Positions 47,247 through 60,379 of a DNA stretch of 64,000 nucleotides are shown here, in pieces. The position numbers and the translations under genes are program-made. The notes beneath the pieces are model-generated. The model was not told where the DNA came from, did no database searches, and was given only the letters and a program-made list of their open reading frames with translations. The stretch is from Nepenthes gracilis (lineage: Eukaryota; Streptophyta; Magnoliopsida; Caryophyllales; Nepenthaceae): NCBI GenBank assembly GCA_033239525.1, contig BSYO01000033.1, forward strand, positions 1,107,501 through 1,171,500, in the 5' to 3' direction. Numbering within the stretch: position 1 is the first letter of the stretch; each line of letters begins with the position of its first letter.

Positions 47247-47960
47247 TGTTAATTTAAATAAAAGCGGATCCAAGTCGTCCCCTAATTTTTGATGAAATTA
47301 AAATGGTCAGCGTTTATTCCGATTTGATGCAACTAGCTGGAATGGAGAGGGGAAAAAAAAAAGCATTTCGGATGAAATGCCTTCTTGCTATCTGGTCTGT
47401 TGGTATGCATATTTATGACGGTTTGGTCGATTTGGCCGGTATTGTGTCTTTTGTCCGGTATGCATTTTCATGCTCGGAGTGGATAGCCTTTTTGGTTTTT
47501 CCAATATGGATTGGCTTAGGACAGTTTGGTTTCTGCCGGTATAGAGCGGATGGTGCTTTGTGGGCGGTTTAGTGCGGCTTGAGTGATATGGAGCATTTTA
47601 CTGATGGCCTAGAGTTGCTGCTTCATTTTGGCTTTACCGGAATGAATGGCCGTTTGATTTTCCCGGTCACAACGTTGGGTGCCCAAGGTGCTAAATGGCG
47701 CACGGACGACCCGGCTACAAATGGGGGAGCACGGTGTATGAGGTCTCTGTTATCTGTAATTTTGTTTCCGTATTTTAAATGGTTTAAAGACAAATGGCAG
47801 ATGTATCCTCGATTGTTTTCTTCGGTAGTTTTTTTTGGGTTCATAATATGTTTCATGGTATTTAGGGTATATCCTAACATTTTTATTTTAATTTTAAATC
47901 TGTAAAATATTTGAAAATAAAATATTAATATTTATAATTCTTATTAAAAGAAAAAGTTTA
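47247..47960. other. Unassigned GC-richer block before TMEM214 gene
   Basis: Two open frames (47,303-47,572 and 47,579-47,905) show no known domain and use no typical codons. Its place behind an LTR-like relic suggests a retroelement leader. The gene start at 48,045 follows within about 100 bases, so the host promoter must be here or nested in it. Confidence 0.4.
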
Positions 47961-48044
47961 TCAAGTGAACTCTTTATATCTCTCATTAATCCTCCTCCTC
48001 TGTTTAACCGTGTTTTTCTCTCCAGTTTCGACGGCGGAACAACA

Positions 48045-51000
48045 ATGGATAATTCAAGCCACGGCGAGAATGACGATTCCTTCGTCGCTGGCAAAACCCA
48101 TGGCTGGCAGAAGGTCACTTACTCTAAGCGTCGGAAGAATCAGCAACAGCAGCTGAACAAGTTTTCTGGTAAGCTCTTGCCAAACGGAACCCTGGAGGAG
48201 GCCGCAGGCGGCGCGGAAGGCAGCAACGTTTTCCAAGCAATCGAGGATCATTCCAAGGATCGTCGCCGTCGAATCGAAGCTCAGAACAAAGCTGCGGAGG
48301 TGGATGATGCTCCGAAGGCCAGATCGAAACATTATTATGAAGATGATAGTTCTTCTGATAGCGAGGTAGAACACACGAGACAGAATGGCGTTGTCGAGGA
48401 GATAAAGGGGAAGGCAAAGAAGAAGGAGAAGAAGCCTAAAGCGAGCGTCTCTGATGCCGCTGCGAAGATTGATGCCGCTGATTTGGCCGCTTTTCTGTGC
48501 GAAGTGTCGGTCGGTGATCCATTTTTCGTTCCTTTTTTTCAGTTGAATACTGCGTTTTCGTTGAGCTTGCAAATTTTTCGGGATTTGGATTTATGTTTGT
48601 TTCGTGATTTATTGAAGAGGGAGGATTTTTTGTGGTCTAGGGTTCGTACGGATCTCAGGAGGAGATACAATTGATGAGACTCGCAGATTATTTCGGTCGT
48701 GCGTTTTCAGGAGTTGGCGCTGCTCAGTTCCCATGGATGAAGATCTTCAAGGAATCAACAGTTGCGAAGATTGTTGAGGTTAGTTAGCCTTGTCTTGTTC
48801 GAAACTGTCGACGGCATTTGGCTCAATAAAGAAACTAGATCCGGAACATATCAAGATTTTCAGAAAATGATGTGCAATATGATATTCTGAAAACAATTGG
48901 AATGTACTGAATATCCTGTTTTCTTTTTTGGATGTTTCTGGTTTGATGTAGAAACGATACCAAATCCTGCCTTGCATTTTTGTTCTGTTGCAGCTTGAAT
49001 GACAAACAGTAACTATTAGGTGCTATGATGTCTCAGAACTGAAACATAATAACCTCAACCTGCAATAACGGGCCTTTGGCGTTTGGAGCTTGCTGGCTTG
49101 ATGGGTTTCATTTTCGTAGCTGTTCTGTTTGTAATTGTAGACTCTTAGGATTAATGGATAACACCTGCAGGTCATGATATTTCGGTGGCTAGCTAGATGA
49201 GTCTATATGGATTTGTTTTATTTTATTTTTATCCATCAATCCATAGGATTTATTTTATGTACTCCTAAGTTTTTTTTGATCCCATATGATAATTGACATA
49301 TTCCACAATTTTTATGACCATACAAAATTTCCTTGGGTGAGGAAGGGGAAATGAGAATAAATAGTGGGAAAGTGTTTGAAAATTGAAAAGGCATGAGGGG
49401 TTGCTGGTGCTAATTAGGAAGACGAGACATAAAATAGTTGAAAGAGAAAAGGTTTAACACCCCCAAAAAAAAAAAAAAAAAAAAGAAGTGTCTTCCTTTG
49501 GATGCACTTCTGCGTAAAGGAAAGTCTCTGCAACAGAGTTTTAGAAAGATAGAATGTTGAATTGAATCAGGTGTCGCATGCTAAAGAGCAGAAAGAAACT
49601 ATTGATAGTCTCCTTATCAATTGTAAACTAGCAGCAATTTGTGGCACTTGGCATTGCAAATTTTTTGAATACTGCTATCTGTTAAGGAGGTAATTTTCAT
49701 CTGGGAAAGAAGGCTTTGGTGCTTGTGGAACGCCAGGTTGAGTTGATAGTTGAATTTGCTGTGGTGCTTTATGTGAAGGGAAGAACAATAAATTATCTCT
49801 GTAAGTATGAAGACTTCTTTTGCTGTTTGACGTATGGAGCAGTCAATTGGAAATTGTGGAAAGTGCACTTCCATGGATTTTGTCGTTAAGCTTTTTGGTT
49901 ACTTTTTTATAAGCACTTCCATTGATACAGGTTACACTGTGTGTTTTCTTTAGTATTGGTTTCCTATAGAAAAACAACCAAAATGTCAAGGTTGATGTTA
50001 TTTCTTTGGAAAGTTCTTTTATACTAAAGCTACCATTAGAGACATGCAAAGCCATGCAATAGATATAAGTTGTTCTAGCTGAAAATAAAGTTGCATGGGA
50101 ATTACTGTTGGCCAATGTCAAATCCAAATGTACATCCCACAATCAATGAATTCAATGTGCATCAATGTTATTTCCTTGCATGATTTGTTAGGGTCAATGC
50201 AACTATTACACATGTGCGAATCCATGCGATATAGATAAGTTGTTCTAACCCAAAATGAAGTTGCAGGAGAATTACCGTTGTCCAATATCAAACGGAAAAG
50301 ATGTATATCCCTTACTCAATGAATCCTGTGTGCATCAATGTTATTTCTTTGGAAATTCTTTTTGGGTCAAAGCTATTACTACACACAAGCGAACACATGT
50401 GATAGAGATGAGTTATTCAAACCCAAAATGAAGTTGCAGGGGAAATACTGTTGTCCAATATCAATTTGAAAAGCTGTACATCCCTTAATCGATGATTTCA
50501 ATGTGCATTTAAGCAATTATTATAATTGGCCTAATTGCCTTCATAAATTCTTTAGTCAGAGTGGTGGCAACATTTAAGTGACTAATGACACCTGACTGAG
50601 TTCTGAATTTTTCAGGCTTTCAGTTCGCATCATATTACAAAGACATCTTTTCTCACTTTCTTGCTTTGCTAATTTCCATTTGATAATAATATTTATCATT
50701 AGATGTTTGTCATTTGGAAACAGATACCTCTTTCCCATATCCCTGATGCTGTTTACAAGACATCAGTTGACTGGATCAATCAACATTCATTTGAGGCACT
50801 TAATTCCTTTGTACTGTGGTTACTAGACAGCATTCTTGCTGATTTAACAAGCCAACTCACGGTTGTTAAAGGCTCTAAAAAGAGCACCCAAACTCCATCA
50901 TCAAAATCTCAGGTAACGGGCAGTTGAGTTAATGTTTTTTCCTATCCTTCCCGCCTATTACATGCTACCAGACAACCTGACATATAATGCTTTCAATTTG

Positions 51001-54000
51001 TTATTGTATTAATATCATGTGCATGATTGTACTCGTTGTCCTAAATTTAATTTCTGCCCCAGTTTAATTTAGCGCCTAGCTGGAAAGGCTGGATTTGTTG
51101 CTGGTCAATTATTGATTATTGACGAAATCATGTGTAACAAAAGCCCTTTTTTGCACCCCCCCAAAAACATTTATCCAACCTTTCACTCCTTGTTCCTCCT
51201 AGTTACTTTTCTGAGTTTTTTACTAACATATTTTTTTTTGTTGGCAAGGCTTCAATAATGGAAATGAGCTGGAGGAAAGATGATAGGAGAAACTCCTATC
51301 TGAGCTTTTCTTGACCAATTTAAACTATAGGCCTGTCTGCTAATGTAATTGATTTATATGTTAGTTGTTATTCTGTTTTGTTTTGGATTGGCTAAGATTT
51401 ATTTATTTTTTAAATCAAAAAAGAGAAAGCATGTTTGGTGATGTTTTTGTTTCCTCTTTTATGATTGAAAGATGGTTCTACAGAGCAACATGTTTTTTTT
51501 TTTTTTTTTGGTTGCAATCCGAAATCCATATATCTTTCACTTACCATTACTGATTATGTAGTGGATCATATGTTGTGGTTGGTGAGATTTTTGCAATAGC
51601 AGCCCCAATAGAAGGGGAAAAGAGATATTCAACCACCAAATAAACAGATGTAAATAAATACATGAGACTACTACTTTAAAATTCAATAGGTAGATCATTT
51701 TCTACTGCTGCAAACATTTACAAAAACCAGTTGATTTGGACACCATTCCTATGGTATGTTTGTGGATAATGATGATCAGAGTTTTGCGACCCTCCTTGCT
51801 AGGCTGCCAAAAACCATTTCAAAACTGCTGATTATTAAAGAAACTTCGAAGCCATATCTGATGAACATAACGTATCATATTCATAATCTGCATATTTCTT
51901 TCATGTTGTTGCAGAGTTTGTTTGAACCGAACACAAGAATACTCAATGGACTTCTTATTTAATTTTTTGCCAGTATGATTAGGAATGACCATATCCATAA
52001 CCATTTAGAAGTTTAACCCACAGAGGAAAAATTAACACATAGAAGAAAAGATGACAGAATGACGAATAAAGTGGTTTGAACATCTAAAACATAGGCCAGC
52101 GAAGCACCAATGAGAAGTGGTGATTTGGTTGAGGTTGGATATAACAAGAAAGGGAGATTTAGGCATAGAAATCTTGAATGAGGGGAAAAAAGGGATAGGA
52201 AGTTGCTTTTGCTGTCAGGGTATGTTTCAGCCTGTGAGTTGAGTCGAACAGCAGAAGCTGATTGATATTCCAACCGTGTTGTCACGTCCCCATTCCAAAG
52301 CCCGGAATTAAAATATATCATAATTAGACTTTAATAAAAACCCATAATTAAAAGTTTAATTATTGACTTAATTTCAATCAAAATGCTAGGACGCAATCTC
52401 GTAATAAATACTGTTAAACTGTTCGATAATAAATATGATAAACCTCAGAATCCTAAGGTCACATCCAAAAGTGGCTTTGATAACTCACTATTTGATCCAC
52501 TAATAATCATAATCCCAAGGCTACATCTAAAAGTGGCTCTAATAACTGACCGTTTAATCCACTAATAATCATATGGAAAAGTATTATCAAATCCGATAAC
52601 CTAATATCTAACATTATAACTAAATGTAATTTCAAAGACTCACGACTGAATATACAAATTGTCCATAATTGAAGTAACCAATTGTAAAGTGAAAAGATCA
52701 AAATACAACTAAAATACCTTAAAAATACTATTCCAGCCGAACAGCTTTATTCGAGCTTGCTAATTTGAAAGCCTAGCAAAAGATGGAAAGCATGGGTCTA
52801 ACGGTCAATAAAGCATATATAATTTATATATGCGGATATAGTAAATGAAATACACAAAGGAACAAATATCATGATCAAAACTAAAATGTTGAAAATGTCG
52901 ACAATCAATATATCATGCAAAAATCATGCGGAAATATAAGAACTAAAAATCAGTGATGACCTCACCAATAATGATCGAATATCGATGATCAGGTTATGAT
53001 TGTTTCCACGTAAGCAAAAGCCATACGTTACTATTCATGACTTGTGGGTGGGCCAACTGTATATTATTCTATATAATCAAGATCAAATGCCACTTTTTTG
53101 ATTTATAAATATTAGGTTTGGTCTTCAATTTCGAAATAATATACTAAAATATGTCTGAATATATTCATTAATTCTTTACAATGATTCTTATTTAATCGAA
53201 ATTACAAATTCTACATCGAAAAATTAGCTATACAAGTTTTTCCTTAAATCTGGGTAAACAAATTATCTTTAATAGAATTAAAGTAGAGTTTCACCAAAAT
53301 ATTTACACGAAATAGACATGCAAGAACACTTTATTAAATATCTCAAGATTTTAAGATAAACAAATATAAATTTAAGCCAAAAGATTTTGAAATCTTAAGG
53401 AATTGGAGCAAAACTATTATACGTGCAACATATATTCAAAGGTAGTAGGCAAACATCATATGCACGAGCATTTGAATTTGGAATGTTAAGAAATTTTTGA
53501 AAAATTTAGCAACAAAGGAAGAAATGGGCTTAGGTGCACCTGATTTCACTTAAAGTTATCAAAAATTCGATTGAATCCTCTTCAAATCACCTGAAGTTCA
53601 TTTTCTTCTCCTTCTCCTCTCTTCTTCTCTCTCTTTTCTTCTTCTCTTTCTCTTCTGTCAAAATCTGGGGAAAAATGAACAGAATTGATCGGAACTCTTT
53701 GAGCACTAGCTAGGTGCGGGTTAGGTACAGAGGCTTCTTTGAGCTTGCGCACGAGTTCCCAACAGGCGTATATCAAGCGCTACTATTCTGGAACAAATAT
53801 GCACAAGCGCCTGTCATGTGCAGCAATTATGTCTAAAACACGTTCATTTGTGTTTCAAGTGCACCTCAGACACAACGTGAGCCTTAACCAATTCAGTCTA
53901 ACACTTATTTTCTAACCCGAATTTGCAATTAACATTAATAATTTGTCCATTTACTTAATTTGAATGTCATAAAATAAATCTTAGAGTTTAGGTCTTATAT

Positions 54001-56005
54001 GTGTGACTTGAGACATCATTGTTTTGTGTCATTCATGAGTGCATTATCCCTTTCCACTTATTTATCTAGCAAAAAGAAAAGGAACAGATTTGCATTATTC
54101 TTTGAAACGCAAAACTTTATTGGGAAATGGTCATCCTCATAGCTAGGGAGTATCCCCAGGGAGGGAATACTTTCCTGGTCAAATTAGAAGCTTCTGTATT
54201 TCTCATTGTGCATAGTTTTGTGAAAATTTAGTAGGATGCTTGTTGTGCCTTAATGATATGTAGCTCCAAATTTCTGAGATGTATTTCAAGGTGGATATTG
54301 TGCACTTATGTAATATCAAAATAGCAGGTTGCAATATTTGTCGTTTTGGCACTGGTATTGCGGCGGAAACCTGATGTGCTCATCAATATATTACCTTCAC
54401 TGATAGAGAACTCAAAGTATCATGGACAAGATAAACTTCCAGTCATCATATGGATGATATCTCAGGTAATTGTTCAACAATATGACATCAATTCAATTTC
54501 ACGGCACCCTTGAGGAGTAAATATCACGGCCATTGTTTCCGTTTCAAATCCTAACATTATGATGTTCATGGGAAAAACTCTTGTCCTGTAGGCCTGTCAA
54601 GGAGATCTGGCTGTTGGCTTGTATTTGTGGGCTCATTACCTCTTGCCTATGATAAGCAGCAAATTGGGTAGCAATCCACTATCAAGGGATTTGATTTTGC
54701 AGATAGTTGAGAGGTCTGTAACCATTTGCAGTTCTCTAATGTCACATTTCATATTTTACCTTGTGTATTTTATTGAATTATTTGTTCTGAATGTTTCAGA
54801 ATTTTGTCTGCTCCGAAAGCTCACTCTATTTTAGTCAACGGTGCTGTTAGAAAAGGGCAACGTCTTATTCCGCCTTCTTCTTTTGAGATACTGGTGCGGT
54901 TCACGTTTCCTGCATCTTCAGCTCGACTGAAGGTTTGTGTTTCATGGGCTTGAACATATTTGCGCTTTTTATGTGAGCAAGAATTTACCTTACTAGGTGT
55001 TGTGATTTGTCAGGCTACTGAAAGGTTTGGGGCTGTATATCCAACCCTTAAAGAGATTGCTCTTGCTGGCTCCCCTGGAAGCAAAGCAATGAAACAAGTT
55101 ACACAGCAAATATCAAGTTTTTCCATTAAAGCTGCAGGAGCAGGTCGCTTCAATATTTATCTAGCTGCCTCTCATGATCATACGTGGTTTCTTCCCTTGA
55201 ATGACTAGCAAATGATTAATATTTTACCAGCATATGCCTTTGTTTTCCAGGCATCCCTGAGTTATCCAAAGAAGCGGAAGACATTTTTATTTGGTGTTTG
55301 GCTCAAAACAATGATTGTTACAAGCAATGGGTAAGAAATTTACTATTTTCAGACATCTGTTTGTGTTTTCCGGCAAAGTCATTTGTAATGCTTTCGCTCT
55401 TCAATGAAGCCCTTTCATGCCTACAGGACAAGATATATCTTGATAATTTAGAAGCTGGTGTTGCCATTCTAAGGAAGCTGTCTGATGAATGGAAGCAGCT
55501 AGCTCTTAGTCAGTCGTCTTTTGATTGTCTGAAGGACACCCTCAGAAGCTTCCAGAAGAAGGTAGATTCTGTCCCTTTTTGGCCGCTGTGCTAATTAATC
55601 GTAGTGAACTTTTGTCACACAATTTCTTTTACCCCTCCGGTCAGCCATCAATCAAACACCATCACAACTATTATGCAGTTAGCCTTTGACTTGCACCAGT
55701 TAAAATGCTTCTTTTTTTTTTCCCCTGTTATTTATGCTCTTCTTTTTATTCATAGTTTTCCTTTTTAACCTTAGAATGAGACAGAATCAGCCAGTGAAGA
55801 TGCTGCCCGACAAGCACTTTTCCGCGATGCTAACAAGTATTGTAAACTATTGTTGGGAAGATTATCTCATGGCCACGGCTGCTTGAAGAGCATGGCCATC
55901 ATCTTTGTGGCATTTGCAGTGTGTGCTGCTGTCATGGCACCAAACATGGAGTCTTTTGATTGGAAGAGAGTGTCTGTGATGCTCAGCTCCTCCCAATCCT
56001 ACTAA
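48045..56005 (+). CDS. TMEM214/DUF2359-like membrane protein
   Basis: Ten exons splice cleanly with GT/AG ends: 48,045-48,509; 48,659-48,778; 50,724-50,912; 54,328-54,465; 54,592-54,713; 54,800-54,932; 55,014-55,143; 55,251-55,330; 55,427-55,561; 55,775-56,005. The product is 580 aa. The N-terminus (1-155) is charged and probably disordered, with a Lys-rich stretch near 125-135. FPWMKIFKES and PLSHIPDAVYKTSVDWIN begin the conserved DUF2359 region. The C-terminus has a membrane-type helix at about 540-559. Arabidopsis At1g70770 and At1g23170 are the homologues I recall. Human TMEM214 is an ER membrane protein linked to ER-stress apoptosis; the plant role is not settled. Introns 2 and 3 are 1.9 and 3.4 kb, swollen by repeats. 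The frame is intact throughout. Confidence 0.93.
49996..50512 (+). repeat. About 170-bp tandem repeat, three copies, in TMEM214 intron 2
   Basis: TGTTATTTC starts units at 49,996, 50,166 and 50,339. Each unit also holds a GAAGTTGCA-like word, TGTCCAATATCAA and a TGTACATCCC-like word. Copies are diverged. Confidence 0.85.
52280..53999 (-). mobile_element. Solo LTR in TMEM214 intron 3
   Basis: It runs on the minus strand from TATAAGACCTAAACTC (first TG changed to TA) at 53,999 to GGGACGTGACA at 52,280, 1.72 kb. This start and end are typical of Tekay/Del-type Ty3/gypsy LTRs. The flanks CGTGT (52,275-52,279) and TGTGT (54,000-54,004) are a target duplication with one change. No internal part is present. 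It is antisense to the host gene. Confidence 0.75.
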
Positions 56006-56600
56006 CTTATAACACACAGAATGACAGAGACACTTTTGTAGTACAAATTTAGGGTTCAGATGGAAGCCACAAGGTGCATGATTCTTCCCCAAAAATAAGG
56101 TGCAAAATACTCACCTTTCTTTTTTCCTTCCTTTCTGAGTTTCCCTTTTTCGGGGAACTTGTTCTTTAAGTTATTCGCCTTCACCACTGAAATGTTGGCC
56201 AAATTTTTTAGAAAGGGTTTACTGATGTATTGTGGTAACATTGGGTTTAAATTTGAAAATTTTTTCTTCTTTTTATGGGAAACCCTTAGGTATTGCTTTA
56301 TTTGCAATGGCTTACTCATGGGTACCATAAATATTTATGCAACAAGTATGATCCGAATGGTTCCTCCTCAAGATTTTGTTTCAGTGCATCTCTCCCGCGG
56401 TTGTTCATTCTAGTATCTGCTATTCCGACAAGTTTGAGATGGCTCCATGGCGAAACCCTCTGTCTCACTCGGAGAATACTGGATATAAATTTAATAATTA
56501 TAGGATTATCTTTTTATTTTTTATTTTTTTGAAAATGAAAACCGTTTTTAAGTTTTGTATTTTTTGCAAGAATTGTACTTAACTCATTGGATTTATATTC
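56006..56600 (+). other. TMEM214 gene 3' flank / probable 3' UTR
   Basis: Sequence after the stop with a U-rich character. No separate gene is seen, and the poly(A) site cannot be fixed. Confidence 0.4.
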
Positions 56601-58437
56601 AATAGTCTACGCAGTGGGACAGGGCGCATCCCCTCATCCACTATTCACACACCCACCCTCTTCAAACTTCTAAATTTTAGGTAAGCTGATTTTGGCTTGT
56701 TTGAATGCTAAAAATTAAAATTTGGTGATGAGGTGGGGAATCTATTCTAGATGTCACAATAAGTAGCGTTTAAGCTATAAGTTTAAATCATAAAAATAAT
56801 TTTTTCATAATGTAGCAATAAGGTTGTGTGACCATTGTCAAGTTGTAGGGTGTGGAATATGGGATTTGAGATTAGTATATGTTTTTAGAAAGATGTATCA
56901 ATTAGATTTTTTTATTTTAGATAAAAAAAATCTAACAGATGATATTTAAAATTAAAAAAAATCAGCGAAGTGGTTATTTTTTAAAATTTATTTTTAAATA
57001 TTGAGTGAAATATTTAGTCGATGGTAATATTATAAAAACATGTCTAAAGTATGCTATATATAATATTCTATATTTTAAAATTTTCAACATTGAATTTTTC
57101 ATTTGATGGTAGAGATGAAAGGTATATCGAATATATATAAGAATTTCTTACCCTCATTATGGTCTGAGCAAAATATTATATGTATGGTAGTATTTACAAA
57201 GATAATATATTATGTAAATTAAAACATATAATCCGTAATCAATGACCTAACCATAATATTTTAACTTATTTGTATCAAACTGTTAATTGGTGTGAGATCT
57301 TTACCCTTACAGAGCATCAACTTTGTTTTAAGACTGTGTTAGTAGGCCAAGGTGCTAATACCTTAACATGTCAAATATCTCTCCCACGTATATATATCCA
57401 GCAAGAGCGTGGAGGATGTGCCCCAATGTTGCTGAAAAAGGATGGCGAATGCCTCCATTGAAAAGGTTGGTTGGCGGCTTGGCTACTAGCAGCCACCATC
57501 AGCTGACAATAGTGGTACATTCGGATCTCCTTAGACCGCACAAGCAGGCAATGGGTGGTCTAGTAGGTGGGATGATTCTGCGCCAAAAAGAAAATTGAGA
57601 AGGTTGGCGGTGCCTCAGCCACTAGGCAATGGGAAGTTGCGTTCGTGCCTTCCTCCTACGCCAATCATAAGGCGTCGTGATTATGAAATCAAAGGGGTCA
57701 CAAGTAAAAAATATGATAAGAGAGGGAAAGAAACCATCGAACCTAAAAATTAGGAAAAAAAATACCCCAAGAAAGGTCTAAATTAATTGACTTTGAGGTC
57801 TAATATTTTTTGAATAAAATATAAATAAGAATTTAATAATAAAGATTGGAACAGACATACAAAAAAATTATAAGTGGTGTCATTTATGGTTTTTTTATAA
57901 TATTAATATTTATTAAATATTAATTTTAATGGTAAACTTTTTTAAAAAATAATCATTTATATAATTTTTTAAATTTTAAATTTATATTTAGATAAATATT
58001 ATTCATACATTTAATTATATATTTATTTTTATTAAAATTATTAAAAATATGCAAATGTCTCATCATATTTTATTTTTTTATTATATCTCATTTATCTTTG
58101 TGCACTGAAATTCATAAATTTTGATATAATTAAATGTACGGATAAATTTATAAATAATATTTTTCTTATATTTATTTGGAGAGATTATTTTAGCGGCTTT
58201 AACTTTCCAGAGGGTAGAACAACCGACTCCTAGGACCAGGTAGCCAGTATAGGCTCGGTATTCCAATGCCTGGGTTCACAGCAAGATGCCATTCTCTATA
58301 TTCTTACTAAATAGTCTCATTTAATCACAAAGTTTGTTGTTAATTTGATTAGTATAATGCTAAATCAAACGTAAGAGTGGCCTCTAGAAAATATTATTGG
58401 GCCTCTTAAACTTTTCATATTTATTATAGTGCACACG
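56601..58437. other. Intergenic, unassigned
   Basis: No gene is recognised. The block at 57,270-57,700 is less AT-rich with short open frames but no protein motif. The AT word at 57,893 matches one at 39,611. Confidence 0.45.
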
Positions 58438-58442
58438 ATACC

Positions 58443-59463
58443 TGTTGCGTTATGGTCCCACGGGACTCGCTATGGCCGTGAGTTGGAGATGGCGAGGGCC
58501 ACCCAGCCGGATGACTTGCTATGGCCGAGAGATGCAGGGTGTTGACCACCCAGCCGGATCTCTCGGGGAGGCTCGTTGATGAGGGGTGTTGGACCCTCGG
58601 CGTTCGATCGGATACGTGGTTTCCAGGCAACACAAGTGAGTGAGGTGTTGGACACGAGGTGAGAACTGAGACCGGATGTTTTAAGTGGAAAACCTCCTCT
58701 TGAATGGGGAGGAAAAACCACTAGGCTCAATGACTGTAAAGAGTTTCACTATATGGGTTGGAGATTTTACAGAGACAGTTGTGATGGTTAACCCCTTCCC
58801 TATCTCTCGTTTTGTGTTTATCTCCTAAGGAAGTTATACTCACTGGGAGCCTTTTTACACGTCTTTGAGGAGTTGGGCCTGGAGAAGGAGAGCGCCAAAT
58901 GGAAGCCTTAGGGCTTAGAGTTGCGTCTGAAAAGTTCTCCCTGGAATGGAGGTCTTGCAGTGTATTTATACTGGAAGTCGGGCCGTTGGGGAGTGGACAC
59001 GTGGCGTCCATCCGGCCGTTGAGGAGCTGGTCCACTGTCTTCCATTAATGCAGCTGAGATGTGGAAAGGGACATGCATCTACGGCGCAATGCGACTTTGA
59101 GTGTGTCGGGTGACGAGGCAGGATATCCGCCTGATTTGACTAGGTGTCTTTGTTGATACGGCGGCGCGGTAGTTGCGAGGCTTTCTTGAAGGCGACGAAA
59201 TAGGCCAGCTGGCGCTCCTAGCCATGACCGGGCGGTTCTCGTCCGGTTGTAAGTCCCCTTGAAGCTCGCGGGCTTGTGAGGAGGAATAGCTCTTGTGGGG
59301 TCCTCTGGGGAAAGTCTGAGAGATTCTTCTTGACCGCTCAGGCAGTGCGATACTTCTTCGGCTCTCGGCCCTTAGGCCATTTGGTCTCTTTCGCTCGTGG
59401 GAGCGTTTCTGGGCTTCTTTAATTGGGCCGTGCTTTTATGGGCCTTCATACTGGGGCCCAACA
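58443..59463 (-). mobile_element. Solo LTR with intact target duplication
   Basis: On the minus strand it starts TGTTGGGCCCCAGTATGAAG at 59,463 and ends with ACGCAACA at 58,443. ATACC flanks both sides (58,438-58,442 and 59,464-59,468). A minus-strand TATAAATA is at 58,963-58,970. GC-rich, 1,021 bp. The GGGCCC-rich start is like TAT/gypsy LTRs, but the family is not proven. It lies about 1.1 kb upstream of the clathrin-assembly gene. Confidence 0.85.
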
Positions 59464-59765
59464 ATACCGATTTTAAAATTTGAGTTGAATTGTTGAATGA
59501 TTCAATAAATGTCTGAATCAAGTTAGTATTTAGATACACAACTGTATAAAATTTTGTCTGATTAAAAAAATTTAAAAATATTTTATTATTTGGATAAATT
59601 GTACACAAAATTATTTCCATCAATATTATTTTAATTGGACATAAAAAATCATTAAATATAAATATTATGATGAAAATAAGATAAGAACTCATGGCTGAGA
59701 GGAAGCACAAGTTTTCAATGAGAACCCATATGGGGTAATGGCGTTAAACGGGCTGTACTAAGTTG

Positions 59766-60082
59766 GCACAGTTTATTTATTTGGGTTGTCAGATATAAAT
59801 GTGTCGTGGCTGATATAATACGCTTTTATGCTACGGGCTATATTGGACAAAATAAAACTCATATACCATGACCCAAGATAATACGTGACCTATATTGTAT
59901 TAAGTTGGCCATGCCATGCTATAGGTCTATTTATTCAGGCAACCAGATATAAATGTGTCATGACTTATACGACACGTTTTATATTATGGATTGTGTCTGA
60001 CACAACATAAAACTTCTATATTACGATCTAATATATAAGTGATCCGTATTGTATTTGGTTGGCCATACCATGCTATAGGTTG
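59766..60082. repeat. 154-bp direct repeat, two copies
   Basis: AGATATAAATGTGTC occurs at 59,791 and 59,945, each followed by a TATA-rich part and the words TTGGCCATGCCATGCTATAGG or TTGGCCATACCATGCTATAGG. Copies are moderately diverged. Confidence 0.75.
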
Positions 60083-60372
60083 GCACGGCATAGCCCATTC
60101 CCAATCCCCCTCCTCAAACGATCACTTGATTGTTTGGGTGTATAAAAGAATTTTTTGTGGGCTGTGCTTGGCATGGTTTACGGGATAATTTATTATGTAA
60201 TTTAATATGATCTAAAATATTAAATTATCTTATATATGATTAAATATTATTTGTTATAAATCGTGCTGATACAACCAACCATTTAACACTTCGGGCGGCA
60301 TGAGTTCTTTCCGTTCTCTTTTACTTGATAAAAAAACACACCCTACAAAAAGTATGGAAGATGCACATTTCT

Positions 60373-60379
60373 TATAAAT
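60373..60379 (+). promoter_or_regulatory. Possible TATA box of clathrin-assembly gene
   Basis: TATAAAT stands 228 bases before the ATG, followed by a pyrimidine-rich stretch that fits a 5' leader. This assignment is only by position. Confidence 0.3.

Noticed and set aside
47303..47905. Two consecutive open frames as a small gene
   Set aside because: No domain, no splice or homology support, and they sit next to an LTR-like relic.
48054..48572. 172-residue minus-strand open frame
   Set aside because: It is antisense to TMEM214 exon 1, which has clear homology and correct splicing.
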